Positions 1-8,629 of a stretch of DNA of 44,141 bases are shown piece by piece. The notes under the pieces were generated by a model. That model was not told where the DNA came from and did no database searches. It saw only the letters and a program-made list of their open reading frames with translations. Position 1 is the first letter of the stretch, and each line of letters opens with the position of its first letter. The position numbers were made by a program, and so were the translations under genes. This stretch comes from Candidatus Poribacteria bacterium (GTDB lineage Bacteria; Poribacteria; DTPJ01; WJIO01): contig WJIO01000212.1 of assembly GCA_014730235.1 (NCBI GenBank), positions 1-44,141 on the forward strand. Direction: 5' to 3'.

Positions 1-21
1 CCATTTTACTTGCATATTAAT

Positions 22-1173
22 TTATTTTGTATCCGCTTTGGCCAGAGTTTTATTTGTAGATCTGGTAAAATTTACAATAGCTTCAAATAATGCCTCCGCT
101 GCTTTTTGCCTGAAAGAAATGCTTTCAAGCTTTTGTCTGTCATATCTGTTAGAGATAAATCCCAATTCCACAAGTATGGCCGGCATTTTTGTACCAGCAA
201 GCACGTAAAAGGGCGCTCTTCTTACTCCCCGGTTGCGAAATCTTAGCTGACTTGACAACATACTCTGGACTTTTTTTGCCGCATCAATGCTGTAAGGTTC
301 GTTGCCGACATGATAACAGTGGTTGAGAATAAAGGCTAAGTCCATTTCTGCATACGCATTTTCTCTTTCTGCCAGGGCTGCCGCTTCCCTGTCTGTCGCC
401 TTAGTGTCAAACACATAAGTTTCTAAACCTCTTCCGGCTGAACTTGGGCTTGCATTACAATGTATACTTATAAACAGAGTACTGTCGGCAGGATACTGGT
501 TGGCTATTGCTGTTCTGTCCTGAAGCTGTATAAATGTATCGTTGTTTCTGGTTAAAATACATTTCCATTCTGATTTACTTTCTATTATATTTCCTAACCT
601 TTGAGCTATATCAAGAACTATATTTTTTTCCCGAAGTCGTCCTCGGTTAGCACCGGGATCTTTTCCACCATGACCTGCATCAATTACAATAGTTTGCAGT
701 ATAAATTTTCCATTTCCCTGATTTCCCTGTTTGGTTTCAATAGTAGCTGTATCCTCGTACCAACATATATCCATAGTGGGTCGAAGATCAGATAAAAGGT
801 TGACGATATCAAAAGGAGCTAAAGCCAGCCTGCCTTTGATAATGGCAGGAGCAGTAGCCAGAGGACGAAAAACCGGTGCTAAACCATAAGAACCGGAGAC
901 TAATGCTCTTTTGCTTCCAAGGATAAGTTTTACCTCTGTTCCATTTTTGGACAACAGGGCTTCTTCCCTTTCAGGTTGCCATTTAAAATCTATTTTATAA
1001 TGAGGAACGACTGCATCTATTGGCAGCATAATGGCGGGAGTTACATTAAGCGATTCCACTTTTATCTGACTGTCCTCGAATTTCAGTATAATGGAATCAA
1101 CTACCGGGGATGATGCAATCGCTCCCAGAATAAATATTATAATCAATAAAAATATAAATAAATATAATTTCAT
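22..1173 (-). CDS. N-acetylmuramoyl-L-alanine amidase (Amidase_3) with N-terminal anchor
   Basis: A zinc amidase that cleaves the bond between MurNAc and L-Ala in peptidoglycan, for cell separation or wall turnover. The 383-residue protein begins with a very hydrophobic segment (residues 3-20), a signal peptide or anchor. Residues 35-150 form a beta-rich region resembling the copper-amine-oxidase-N-type stalk found in other amidases. The catalytic domain spans about 160-370: DAGHGG gives His168, the REKN motif gives Glu182, SIHCN gives His238 and VELGF gives the catalytic Glu336, so all usual zinc and catalytic positions are present. It is the last gene seen in the dcw run, 51 bp after the radical SAM gene. 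No clear Shine-Dalgarno precedes the ATG. Family assignment is secure; the physiological substrate is inferred. Confidence 0.93.
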   Translation of the reverse strand: MKLYLFIFLLIIIFILGAIASSPVVDSIILKFEDSQIKVESLNVTPAIMLPIDAVVPHYKIDFKWQPEREEALLSKNGTEVKLILGSKRALVSGSYGLAPVFRPLATAPAIIKGRLALAPFDIVNLLSDLRPTMDICWYEDTATIETKQGNQGNGKFILQTIVIDAGHGGKDPGANRGRLREKNIVLDIAQRLGNIIESKSEWKCILTRNNDTFIQLQDRTAIANQYPADSTLFISIHCNASPSSAGRGLETYVFDTKATDREAAALAERENAYAEMDLAFILNHCYHVGNEPYSIDAAKKVQSMLSSQLRFRNRGVRRAPFYVLAGTKMPAILVELGFISNRYDRQKLESISFRQKAAEALFEAIVNFTRSTNKTLAKADTK

Positions 1174-1224
1174 AGCAATTATACCATTTTTTTAATTTCT
1201 GTTATTTCTGAAAGTTAAACTCAC

Positions 1225-2868
1225 TTAAGAATAAATACCAGGACGAAGTTTTTTCAAATTTTCCCTAGATATTCCTAAATCAATATGATCCCAGGGAAAT
1301 ATTTCTTTGTTTTTTTCAAGGTAAAAATCAGGGGATAAACCATTGGATTTTATTGCCTGCTGCCATGATAAAGACCTTTCGGCCATTTCCGTTAATACCT
1401 TTGCCAGTTTTCTGTCTCCCCGGGATAATACACCCTGAATTGCTGATAACCTGGCACTGGATGAAGGAACTTTAATTCCACCTACACGCATTAGCTCTTT
1501 TCTGAGAAACTTAAGCTTTTTCGACAGGATTTTTGCATCCTCCATCTTGCACCATTGAAAAGGGGTATGAGGTTTTGGGACAAAAGGTGAAATTGATATA
1601 ACGAGGTTTGGGGGTATAATGTTCTTATCCCGGGCATAATCAAGAAGCAAATTTCTGGCATTATTACTTACTGATATAATACCCAGAACATCATCTTCCT
1701 CTTCACCAGGAAGTCCCACCATGAAATAAAGTTTTATATTACTTATCCCTTTTCTTACGGCCAATTCAATAGTGTCATAGACCACCTCTATAGACATATT
1801 TTTACCGATAGCTTTGCGAAGTTTATCTGTAGCTGCTTCAGGCGCAAGGGTTATGGTTCTCTGGTTACTTGCAACCAGAGCATCCAGAAATTTTTCGCTT
1901 ACTGAATCTGCCCTTACTGATGCTACGGATATTTTGTGACCAGCGTTTAAAAGACTTTCAGTAATCCGGTCTATATCCGGATGATCTACAACTGATGAAC
2001 CCACCAGACCTATTTTATCTGCCTGATGAGCTAATTCCCCTTTGGTTAAATTCAACACCTCTTTAGTTGACCTGATCCTGCATTTCTGAGAATAGCTTGC
2101 AATACAGAATTTACATCTATTAGCACACCCCCGGACAACCTCCACAAGAAAACAACTGGAAAACTCGGTGTTAGGTGTAATTATCTTTGATGCAGTATTA
2201 ATATTATCCAAGTCACCTGAATTAAAACGTTTTACTACCGATTTAACACCGGCACTAGAAGTAACAGATGAAATCGTACCGTCCTTATTATATTCAACAT
2301 CATATAAGGATGGCACATAAACTCCATCAATTCTTGATAATTCTAATAAAAGCTCTTTACGATCACGCTTCGTTTTTTGCCATAATCTGTATCTGGTAAC
2401 AATTTCCCGGGATATTACCTCACCGTCTCCTATCACAATAGCATCGATAAAAGGAGCTATTGGTTCCGGGTTAAAGGTTACACAAATTCCACCAGCTATA
2501 ATAAGGGGATCATGCTTTCCTCGCTTTTCGGATGTCAAAGGCATTCCTGAGTTATGGATTATACTGACTACATTAATATAATCCATCTCAAAAGCAACGG
2601 AAAAACCCACTATATCAAAGCTGGAAATAGGTTTCTGGGTTTCAAACGAAACCGGAAGACTTTGAGAATTGTATTCCTCATAGAAACCTCTTTCACATGA
2701 CGCCAGAGGATGATCATTAATCTCATTTAAAATAACCTGAAAACCCAGGCTGGACATTCCCAGATAATAAGAATTGGGAAAAACAAGCACAACCCTTGTA
2801 CCTATTTTTGGGTTATAAATACCCCCTTTTTCCTCCCGGATCAGTTGTTCTGCTTGTTTTTCCCTCAT
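1225..2868 (-). CDS. B12-binding-type radical SAM protein (TIGR03960-like)
   Basis: A 547-residue radical SAM protein of unknown reaction. Residues 25-165 look like the Rossmann-type cobalamin-binding domain that precedes many radical SAM cores. The [4Fe-4S] ligands are Cys248, Cys252 and Cys255 in VRGCANRCKFC, the standard CX3CX2C spacing. The core continues to about residue 450, and the rest resembles the N-terminal half of proteins annotated as the TIGR03960 family, which often sit beside or are fused to a DUF2344 partner; no such partner is seen here. It lies 26 bp after ftsZ and 51 bp before the amidase, so it is probably co-transcribed with the division genes. The radical SAM call is firm; the subfamily comes from memory of family features and the substrate is unknown. 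Confidence 0.85.
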   Translation of the reverse strand: MREKQAEQLIREEKGGIYNPKIGTRVVLVFPNSYYLGMSSLGFQVILNEINDHPLASCERGFYEEYNSQSLPVSFETQKPISSFDIVGFSVAFEMDYINVVSIIHNSGMPLTSEKRGKHDPLIIAGGICVTFNPEPIAPFIDAIVIGDGEVISREIVTRYRLWQKTKRDRKELLLELSRIDGVYVPSLYDVEYNKDGTISSVTSSAGVKSVVKRFNSGDLDNINTASKIITPNTEFSSCFLVEVVRGCANRCKFCIASYSQKCRIRSTKEVLNLTKGELAHQADKIGLVGSSVVDHPDIDRITESLLNAGHKISVASVRADSVSEKFLDALVASNQRTITLAPEAATDKLRKAIGKNMSIEVVYDTIELAVRKGISNIKLYFMVGLPGEEEDDVLGIISVSNNARNLLLDYARDKNIIPPNLVISISPFVPKPHTPFQWCKMEDAKILSKKLKFLRKELMRVGGIKVPSSSARLSAIQGVLSRGDRKLAKVLTEMAERSLSWQQAIKSNGLSPDFYLEKNKEIFPWDHIDLGISRENLKKLRPGIYS

Positions 2869-2894
2869 TAAAAGCTTATTTCCCCCGCAGGTCT

Positions 2895-4055
2895 TTATTC
2901 TTCAATTTTTCTACTGCTTCGCAGGAATGCAGGAATATCCAGATTATCTCCTGACATGTCATTTGTCCTGTTATTACCTACACTCCCCCTCATATTACTT
3001 TGTCGCTTCTTCCTGAGGAAAGTAGGTCTATCAAAATTGCGATTCAGTATTGCATCCATATCAATACCATCAGCATCCATCATTTCCGGGTTGTTTCTTA
3101 TAGTATCAAAGCCCGTAGCTATAACTGTGGTTTTTATCTTTTCGCCCAGGTCTTCATCAATTACAACGCCAAATAATATTATGGCATCAGGTGAAACGGC
3201 TTCATGTATTGGATTCATAGCTTCATGAATTTCGTGCATACGCAGGTCTGAACTACCTGATATGTTAACCAGAACCCCTCTGGCCCCTTCAATAGATGCC
3301 TCTTCCACCAGTGGGTTGGATATAGCTTTTTCAGTGGCTTTTTCCGCCCTGTTTTCGCCATCTCCTATACCAATACCCATAAGTGCGCTCCCGGTTTCAC
3401 TCATAACAGTACGGACATCAGCAAAGTCAACGCTTATGTAACCAACGCCAGTTATCAGGTCAGATATGCTTTGCACCCCCTGACGCAGAACATCGTTAGC
3501 TATCTTGAAAGCCTCTATAAGGGAAACATTTCTGTCAACAACATCCAGGAGTTTCTGATTTGGTATAGTGATAAGAGCATCTACAAAATTCTTAAGCTCT
3601 TTTATACCATCTGCCGCCTGAGCGGCACGAACCCGACCTTCAAAGTCAAAGGGTTTTGTTACAACTGCAACAGTAAGGACACCGGCATCTTTTCCTATCT
3701 CAGCGATTACAGGTGATGCCCCGGTTCCTGTTCCACCGCCCATTCCGGCGGTAATAAACAGCATATCAGCACCAACAACAAGTTCCTGCAGTTTCTCTTT
3801 ATCATCCTTTGCTGACTGCTGGCCCATCTGTGGATCAGAGCCTGCACCCAAACCATTTGTGGTACTTTCACCTATCTGGATTTTAGTAGGCGCATTGCAT
3901 TTACCCAAATCCTGTATATCAGTGTTTACCACGTAAAACTCAACATTCTGTAATCCAGCATCCATCATTGTGTTGACAGCGTTTCCTCCAGCGCCGCCCA
4001 CGCCTACAACTCTAATAACAGCCGGTCCCGATTTTCTTTCCTCAAATTCTAGCAT
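2895..4055 (-). CDS. ftsZ: Cell division protein FtsZ
   Basis: Tubulin-like GTPase that polymerises into the Z-ring at the division site. The 386-residue length is normal. The glycine-rich tubulin signature GGGTGTG is at residues 106-112 and the N-terminal nucleotide-binding segment GVGGAGGNAVN at 18-28. The GTPase and C-terminal tubulin folds run to about residue 320, followed by a low-complexity linker. The conserved C-terminal peptide DIPAFLR, which binds FtsA and other partners, lies nine residues from the end. It is 58 bp downstream of ftsA. A G-rich ribosome-binding site (GGGGGGATC) precedes the ATG. Confidence 0.98.
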   Translation of the reverse strand: MLEFEERKSGPAVIRVVGVGGAGGNAVNTMMDAGLQNVEFYVVNTDIQDLGKCNAPTKIQIGESTTNGLGAGSDPQMGQQSAKDDKEKLQELVVGADMLFITAGMGGGTGTGASPVIAEIGKDAGVLTVAVVTKPFDFEGRVRAAQAADGIKELKNFVDALITIPNQKLLDVVDRNVSLIEAFKIANDVLRQGVQSISDLITGVGYISVDFADVRTVMSETGSALMGIGIGDGENRAEKATEKAISNPLVEEASIEGARGVLVNISGSSDLRMHEIHEAMNPIHEAVSPDAIILFGVVIDEDLGEKIKTTVIATGFDTIRNNPEMMDADGIDMDAILNRNFDRPTFLRKKRQSNMRGSVGNNRTNDMSGDNLDIPAFLRSSRKIEE

Positions 4056-4113
4056 TTGATCCCCCCGTCAAGTCTAAAACAAGAAACAACTTGTAGATTA
4101 AACTCATAAATAG

Positions 4114-5355
4114 TTAAAAATAATCTGATAGCCAATCCTTCATCCTTCCTAAAATTCTATTGAAATGGTTGGCCTTGATAATACGTCTGGAGCCGTTTCC
4201 CATTCTGCGTTCTCTTGCTCCATGAAGAATTAAACCTACTCCAGTGGCGTATAACGGGTCATTTACCATTTCAGTTAGTCCTGTTACTTTATCAGGATAT
4301 CCAATACGAACAGGCAAGCCGAAAACTCTCTCCGCCAATTCCGGCGTTGCGTCCAACATTGATGCTCCACCGGTAAGTACAATACCAGCAGGCGTCATAT
4401 CACTATAACCGCTGGTCTGGATTTCCCTGTGAATTAACTGTAGAATCTCAGACATTCGCGGTTCTATTATCTTTGCCAGCATACGTTTGGTTATATTTCT
4501 GCTTTGTCTGCCGCCAACTCCGGGCACCTCAACGGTTTCACTTCCGTTGGTATAATTTGTAAGAGCACATCCGAAGGCCTTTTTAATTTTCTCTGCGCTG
4601 GGAAGTGGAGTGCGCAAGCCAATTGCAATATCACTGGTAATCTGATCACCCCCAATTGGTATTACGCCGGTATGCCAGACCGCACCATTGACATAGATAA
4701 CAATATCAGAAGTTCCTGCTCCTATATCAATTAAGATTACCCCAAGATCCTTTTCATCCTGCTCAAGAACTGATTCGCTTGATGCCAGGGGTTGTAATAC
4801 TATGTCCTCAACGGTTAGTCCTGAGTTATTAATAGCCTTAACTATATTTTGAATTGACGTAACTGCGCCAGTAACTATATGAATAAGGGCTTCTAATCTT
4901 GTACCGGACATCCCCACGGGATCGCGTATACCTGTTTGATCATCAACGATAAATTCTCTCGGCAACGCTTCCAGTATTTCACGCTCAATAGGCATCTCTA
5001 TGGCCTTTGCCTGATTTACTACTCTTTTTACATCAGCTTCAGTTATAGAGCGATTCTTACGATTGGACACTATAACCACGCCATGATGATTTATTCCTCT
5101 TATATGTCCACCTGCAACTCCAGCAAATACTGAGCCAACCTCTACTCCGGCCATAACCTCCGCATCTTCGATCGCTTTTTCTATAGATGCCATAGTTGCT
5201 TCAAGATTAACCACAACACCCTTGCGAAGGCCTTTTGAAGGGGTTAGTCCTACCCCGATAATCTGGATTTCACTTTCTTTGCTTATATCACCAATTACCG
5301 CTGCAACTTTGCTGGTGCCAATATCCAGACCAACCACAAGATCATCTCTTGGCAT
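4114..5355 (-). CDS. ftsA: Cell division protein FtsA
   Basis: Actin-like ATPase that tethers FtsZ to the membrane and recruits later division proteins. I chose the ATG at 5355, giving 413 residues and the normal N-terminus MPRDDLVVGLDIGTSK. A G-rich ribosome-binding site (AAGGGGGGTGGG) lies just upstream. The open frame extends further to 5442 but would then add 29 unconserved residues and overlap ftsQ. Phosphate-1 (GLDIGTSK), phosphate-2 (DIGAGTSD) and adenosine (TGGASMLD) motifs are visible. The last 18 residues form an amphipathic helix (FNRILGRMKDWLSDYF), the membrane-targeting sequence. It is 37 bp after ftsQ. Confidence 0.97.
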   Translation of the reverse strand: MPRDDLVVGLDIGTSKVAAVIGDISKESEIQIIGVGLTPSKGLRKGVVVNLEATMASIEKAIEDAEVMAGVEVGSVFAGVAGGHIRGINHHGVVIVSNRKNRSITEADVKRVVNQAKAIEMPIEREILEALPREFIVDDQTGIRDPVGMSGTRLEALIHIVTGAVTSIQNIVKAINNSGLTVEDIVLQPLASSESVLEQDEKDLGVILIDIGAGTSDIVIYVNGAVWHTGVIPIGGDQITSDIAIGLRTPLPSAEKIKKAFGCALTNYTNGSETVEVPGVGGRQSRNITKRMLAKIIEPRMSEILQLIHREIQTSGYSDMTPAGIVLTGGASMLDATPELAERVFGLPVRIGYPDKVTGLTEMVNDPLYATGVGLILHGARERRMGNGSRRIIKANHFNRILGRMKDWLSDYF

Positions 5356-5392
5356 ATACCCACCCCCCTTCTTGCAATAATCTTTCCAGCAT

Positions 5393-6319
5393 CTACTTCT
5401 CCATGTCTCTTCCACAATAAAGAGCGCCAGGAAATCTGGCATCTATATACTTCACAGCCTTGTTATCACGCATTCTCTCTAACAAAACCGTTGAAACGCT
5501 TTTCAAGGCTTCTTTAATTCGATATCTTGCAATTCTTATTGTTAAATTTTCATTCAGGGAATAGACGCTGGAAATCACAGTATTTATTCCATTATCTAAC
5601 ACTATGTTATCATTATTTTGCACTTTTAGAATTATATCTTCAGGATTCCGCGCGTCCACCAGGAAAATTCCGTTCAACAACTCAGGAACAGTACTCCGAA
5701 CATAAGATATTAACTCCAGAGCCGCATCAAAAGCAGGTGCTTTGTCTATGTCAAAATTGCTGTTTGACAAAAGCGATTTTATATCACCAACAATAACCGG
5801 ATATTCCAGTTGTGAACAATATATTTTTTCCTCCAGGACAAAGCCATTATTATCAATTAGCGAGTATATGGGTTCTGACTGCTGATCCAGCATTTCAGGA
5901 TTAACTACCAAAGCGGTTGGTTTGCGTTCTTTTACAAAAATATCAACCCAACCATATATACCGTTGTCAGCAATAAGCCTGCGTCTGACTTCAACCTCGT
6001 CAACATATCTCAACTGATGTTTAATAAGATTTTCCACATAATACGTATTAATGGAGCAAATACTGGAACCTTTAGAAAGATTGGCGGCTTTTAGAATTTC
6101 GTCAGTTTCAATTATCTTATTTCCATCTACAGATATACCCCGAATTTTTAAATAGCTGGAATTAATAACATGAAGTTTCAATTTTTCAAAACCTAAAATT
6201 CCACCCCATGTCATAATTATCAGCATTATAAGCACAAGAAGTATATGCCTTCCCCGAAGTCTATCATCTTTCCTTCTTTTTGTGCGTTTTGATCTAATTG
6301 TCGCAGTGGAATACCCCAA
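5393..6319 (-). CDS. ftsQ: Cell division protein FtsQ/DivIB
   Basis: Bitopic divisome protein linking early and late division factors. The 308-residue protein has a short basic cytoplasmic N-terminus (residues 8-24), one transmembrane helix (about 25-44), then a POTRA domain beginning LKIRGISVDGNKIIETDEIL (about 57-125) and a beta domain typical of FtsQ. The start overlaps the end of murB by 26 bp, suggesting translational coupling. Sequence conservation in this family is low, so the call rests on topology, the POTRA-like segment and the position between murB and ftsA. Confidence 0.93.
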   Translation of the reverse strand: MGYSTATIRSKRTKRRKDDRLRGRHILLVLIMLIIMTWGGILGFEKLKLHVINSSYLKIRGISVDGNKIIETDEILKAANLSKGSSICSINTYYVENLIKHQLRYVDEVEVRRRLIADNGIYGWVDIFVKERKPTALVVNPEMLDQQSEPIYSLIDNNGFVLEEKIYCSQLEYPVIVGDIKSLLSNSNFDIDKAPAFDAALELISYVRSTVPELLNGIFLVDARNPEDIILKVQNNDNIVLDNGINTVISSVYSLNENLTIRIARYRIKEALKSVSTVLLERMRDNKAVKYIDARFPGALYCGRDMEK

Positions 6320-7214
6320 TTTCCAACTCCAGTTCTACCCCGGTTTTTCTTTCAACAACTGTTCTAACTTTATCTATCAGGTTTACAACATCCCTGGCTG
6401 TGCTGTTATTCGCGTTAATAATAAAATTGGCATGCAATTCAGAAACCTGCGCGCCACCAATCTTTTCACCTTTAAGACCGCACTCATCAATTAATTTACC
6501 TGCCGACATACCAGGTGGATTTCTAAACACACATCCTGCGCTGGCGGCTGATATTGGCTGTGTTGACTTTCGTTTTTGTAGATAAGTTTTCATGCGTTTA
6601 AATATTTGTTCTGGTTCATCGGATTTCATACGGATAAATGCTTTAGTTATACAAATGAATTTTTCAAGACTGCTCCATCTATAGGCAAAATCAATTTTAT
6701 TCCTGGAAATAGAAATAACTTCGGATTTATTTTCAGTCATGTCCACAACTTCCACAGATTCAATAACATCAGCAACTGATCCCGAGTTGGCCCCGGCGTT
6801 CATTATCAAAGCACCGCCCAGACTTCCCGGAATCCCAAAGGCAAATTCAAGACCTGCCAGACTTTTTTTTGCTGTATATCTGGCCAGTTTGGGCAGGGGA
6901 ACTCCAGCTCCTGCGGTCAAACTTTGTCTTTCATCATAAAACTTAATCCCGGAAAATTGCCCCGACAATTTTGCGACAACACCTCTTCTACCCTGATCGC
7001 TGAAAAGCATATTAGTTCCACGACCTATGAATAACAACGGAATGGAATTGGAATTGCAGAAGTCAATAACCGTATTCAACTGCAATTGGTTGCTTAATTT
7101 AGCAAAAACCTCAGCAGGACCGCCGATCCTGAATGATGTATGGACTGACATGGGTTCATTCAGTTTTAATTCCGCGTCAGTTTCACTTTTAAGTCTGCTT
7201 ATCCATTCCTGCAT
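6294..7214 (-). CDS. murB: UDP-N-acetylenolpyruvoylglucosamine reductase MurB
   Basis: FAD/NADPH enzyme reducing UDP-GlcNAc-enolpyruvate to UDP-MurNAc in the cytoplasm. The 306-residue protein has the FAD-binding motifs GRGTNMLFSD (64-73) and GIPGSLGGALIMNAGA (128-143), then the MurB C-terminal domain from about 200. At the position of the usual catalytic serine (the GSxFKNP motif) this protein has Cys228 in SAGCVFRNP; cysteine variants are, as I recall, known in some bacteria. The length suits the shorter type of MurB. It starts 6 bp after the murC stop and overlaps ftsQ by 26 bp. In many dcw clusters a ddl gene follows murB; none is present here. Confidence 0.97.
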   Translation of the reverse strand: MQEWISRLKSETDAELKLNEPMSVHTSFRIGGPAEVFAKLSNQLQLNTVIDFCNSNSIPLLFIGRGTNMLFSDQGRRGVVAKLSGQFSGIKFYDERQSLTAGAGVPLPKLARYTAKKSLAGLEFAFGIPGSLGGALIMNAGANSGSVADVIESVEVVDMTENKSEVISISRNKIDFAYRWSSLEKFICITKAFIRMKSDEPEQIFKRMKTYLQKRKSTQPISAASAGCVFRNPPGMSAGKLIDECGLKGEKIGGAQVSELHANFIINANNSTARDVVNLIDKVRTVVERKTGVELELEIGVFHCDN

Positions 7215-7220
7215 GATTCG

Positions 7221-8600
7221 TTATTTCTCAAGTTTATCCACAATTGTCTTTCCGACTTTCCATATATCCCCGGCTCCCAGTGTGATAATCAAATCTCCGG
7301 ATTCAGCCATATCACACACCAGATGCGGTATATCCTCTTTATCGGGAATATATATTACATTTTTATGGCCATATTTCTTTGCAGCTTCTGCCAGCTTTTC
7401 TCCGGATGTACCTTCAATTGGCTCTTCCAGTGCTGAATATATCTCCGTTACTATCAAAATGTCGGCTTGGTAAAAACAACGGGCAAAATCATCAGCCAAT
7501 AAACTTACCCTGGAATACCTATGGGGCTGGAAAATGGCAATCAATCTTCTGTCATAGGTTTCCCTCGCTGCATTCAGCGTAGCCCTTATCTCTGTCGGAT
7601 GATGTCCGTAATCATCTATAACTAATATGTTATTTACATCGCCAAGAAGCTCAAATCTGTGACGAACACCGGGAAAGGCCTCCAGCCCTTCAGCTATTTT
7701 TTCAAAGGGGATATCCAATTCAACTCCCACAGCAACGGCAGCCAGGGAGTTGGAAACATTATGCCTGCCCGGAAGCTTTATCTTTATTTTGCCCAACGGT
7801 TGTCCATCCCGATTGGCTGTATAGGTAGAGCCAGTCCCGGCCACCTGAATATCAGATGCGGTGAATTCCGCCTGGGTTTCAATTCCATAGGTCATAAAGC
7901 GTTTTTCTATATTTGGAATTAATTCCTGGATATTTTCTTCATCAAGACACAATATGGCAACTCCAAAAAATGGTATACGGTTTATATAATCGAGAAAAGC
8001 TTTTTTTATCGCTTCCATATTCTGGTAGTAATCCAGATGGTCGTTATCAATATTTGTCACAACCGCTATTGAGGCCGATACCTTGTGAATTGATCCATAA
8101 GCTTCATCGGCTTCCACCACCATAAATTCACTGCCGCCCAATCTTATATTGCTGCCCAAACCTGTTATTATACCACCATCAGCCACAGTTGGATCCAAAC
8201 CTCCATGTTCCAAAATCGAAGCCACCATAGCAGTAGTGGTAGTTTTTCCATGAGTTCCAGCTATGGCAATGCTGAATTTTAACCGCATGAGTTCAGCCAG
8301 CATTTCAATCCTCGGTATAACGGGAATTTTTCTTTCTTTTGCGCTGACTATCTCAGGATTTGTCGGAGGTACAGTGGATGTAAACACCAGCACATCCGAA
8401 TCTCCCAGGTTATCCGCTGAATGACCTATGTATATATCCATTCCCATATTTTTCAGACGTTCAGTGGTTTCTGATTGTCTTATATCCGATCCGGAAACCT
8501 GGAAGCCCTGATTCAAAAGCACCTCGGCGATCCCGCTCATGCTAACCCCGCCAATTCCAACAAAGTGTATACGTTTTGTCTTTCCAAACATGCGTGTCAT
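7221..8600 (-). CDS. murC: UDP-N-acetylmuramate--L-alanine ligase MurC
   Basis: ATP-dependent ligase adding L-Ala to UDP-MurNAc, the first stem-peptide step. The 459-residue length is typical. The N-terminal Rossmann segment IHFVGIGGVSMSGIAE (11-26) binds the UDP-sugar, GTHGKTTTT (115-123) is the ATP P-loop and DDYGHHPTEI is the conserved Mur ligase motif of the last third. The first ATG, at 8600, has GGAG 12 bases upstream; a second ATG three codons later is also possible. It lies 29 bp after murG and 6 bp before murB. Confidence 0.98.
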   Translation of the reverse strand: MTRMFGKTKRIHFVGIGGVSMSGIAEVLLNQGFQVSGSDIRQSETTERLKNMGMDIYIGHSADNLGDSDVLVFTSTVPPTNPEIVSAKERKIPVIPRIEMLAELMRLKFSIAIAGTHGKTTTTAMVASILEHGGLDPTVADGGIITGLGSNIRLGGSEFMVVEADEAYGSIHKVSASIAVVTNIDNDHLDYYQNMEAIKKAFLDYINRIPFFGVAILCLDEENIQELIPNIEKRFMTYGIETQAEFTASDIQVAGTGSTYTANRDGQPLGKIKIKLPGRHNVSNSLAAVAVGVELDIPFEKIAEGLEAFPGVRHRFELLGDVNNILVIDDYGHHPTEIRATLNAARETYDRRLIAIFQPHRYSRVSLLADDFARCFYQADILIVTEIYSALEEPIEGTSGEKLAEAAKKYGHKNVIYIPDKEDIPHLVCDMAESGDLIITLGAGDIWKVGKTIVDKLEK

Positions 8601-8629
8601 TTATCTTAAATACTCCGTTATTATAATCT

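Noticed and set aside
5356-5442. N-terminal extension of ftsA from the ATG at 5442
   Set aside because: It adds 29 residues not typical of FtsA and overlaps ftsQ; a strong ribosome-binding site marks the ATG at 5355.
7027-7473. 148-codon plus-strand frame across murB/murC
   Set aside because: Antisense to conserved enzymes, with no ribosome-binding site or domain.
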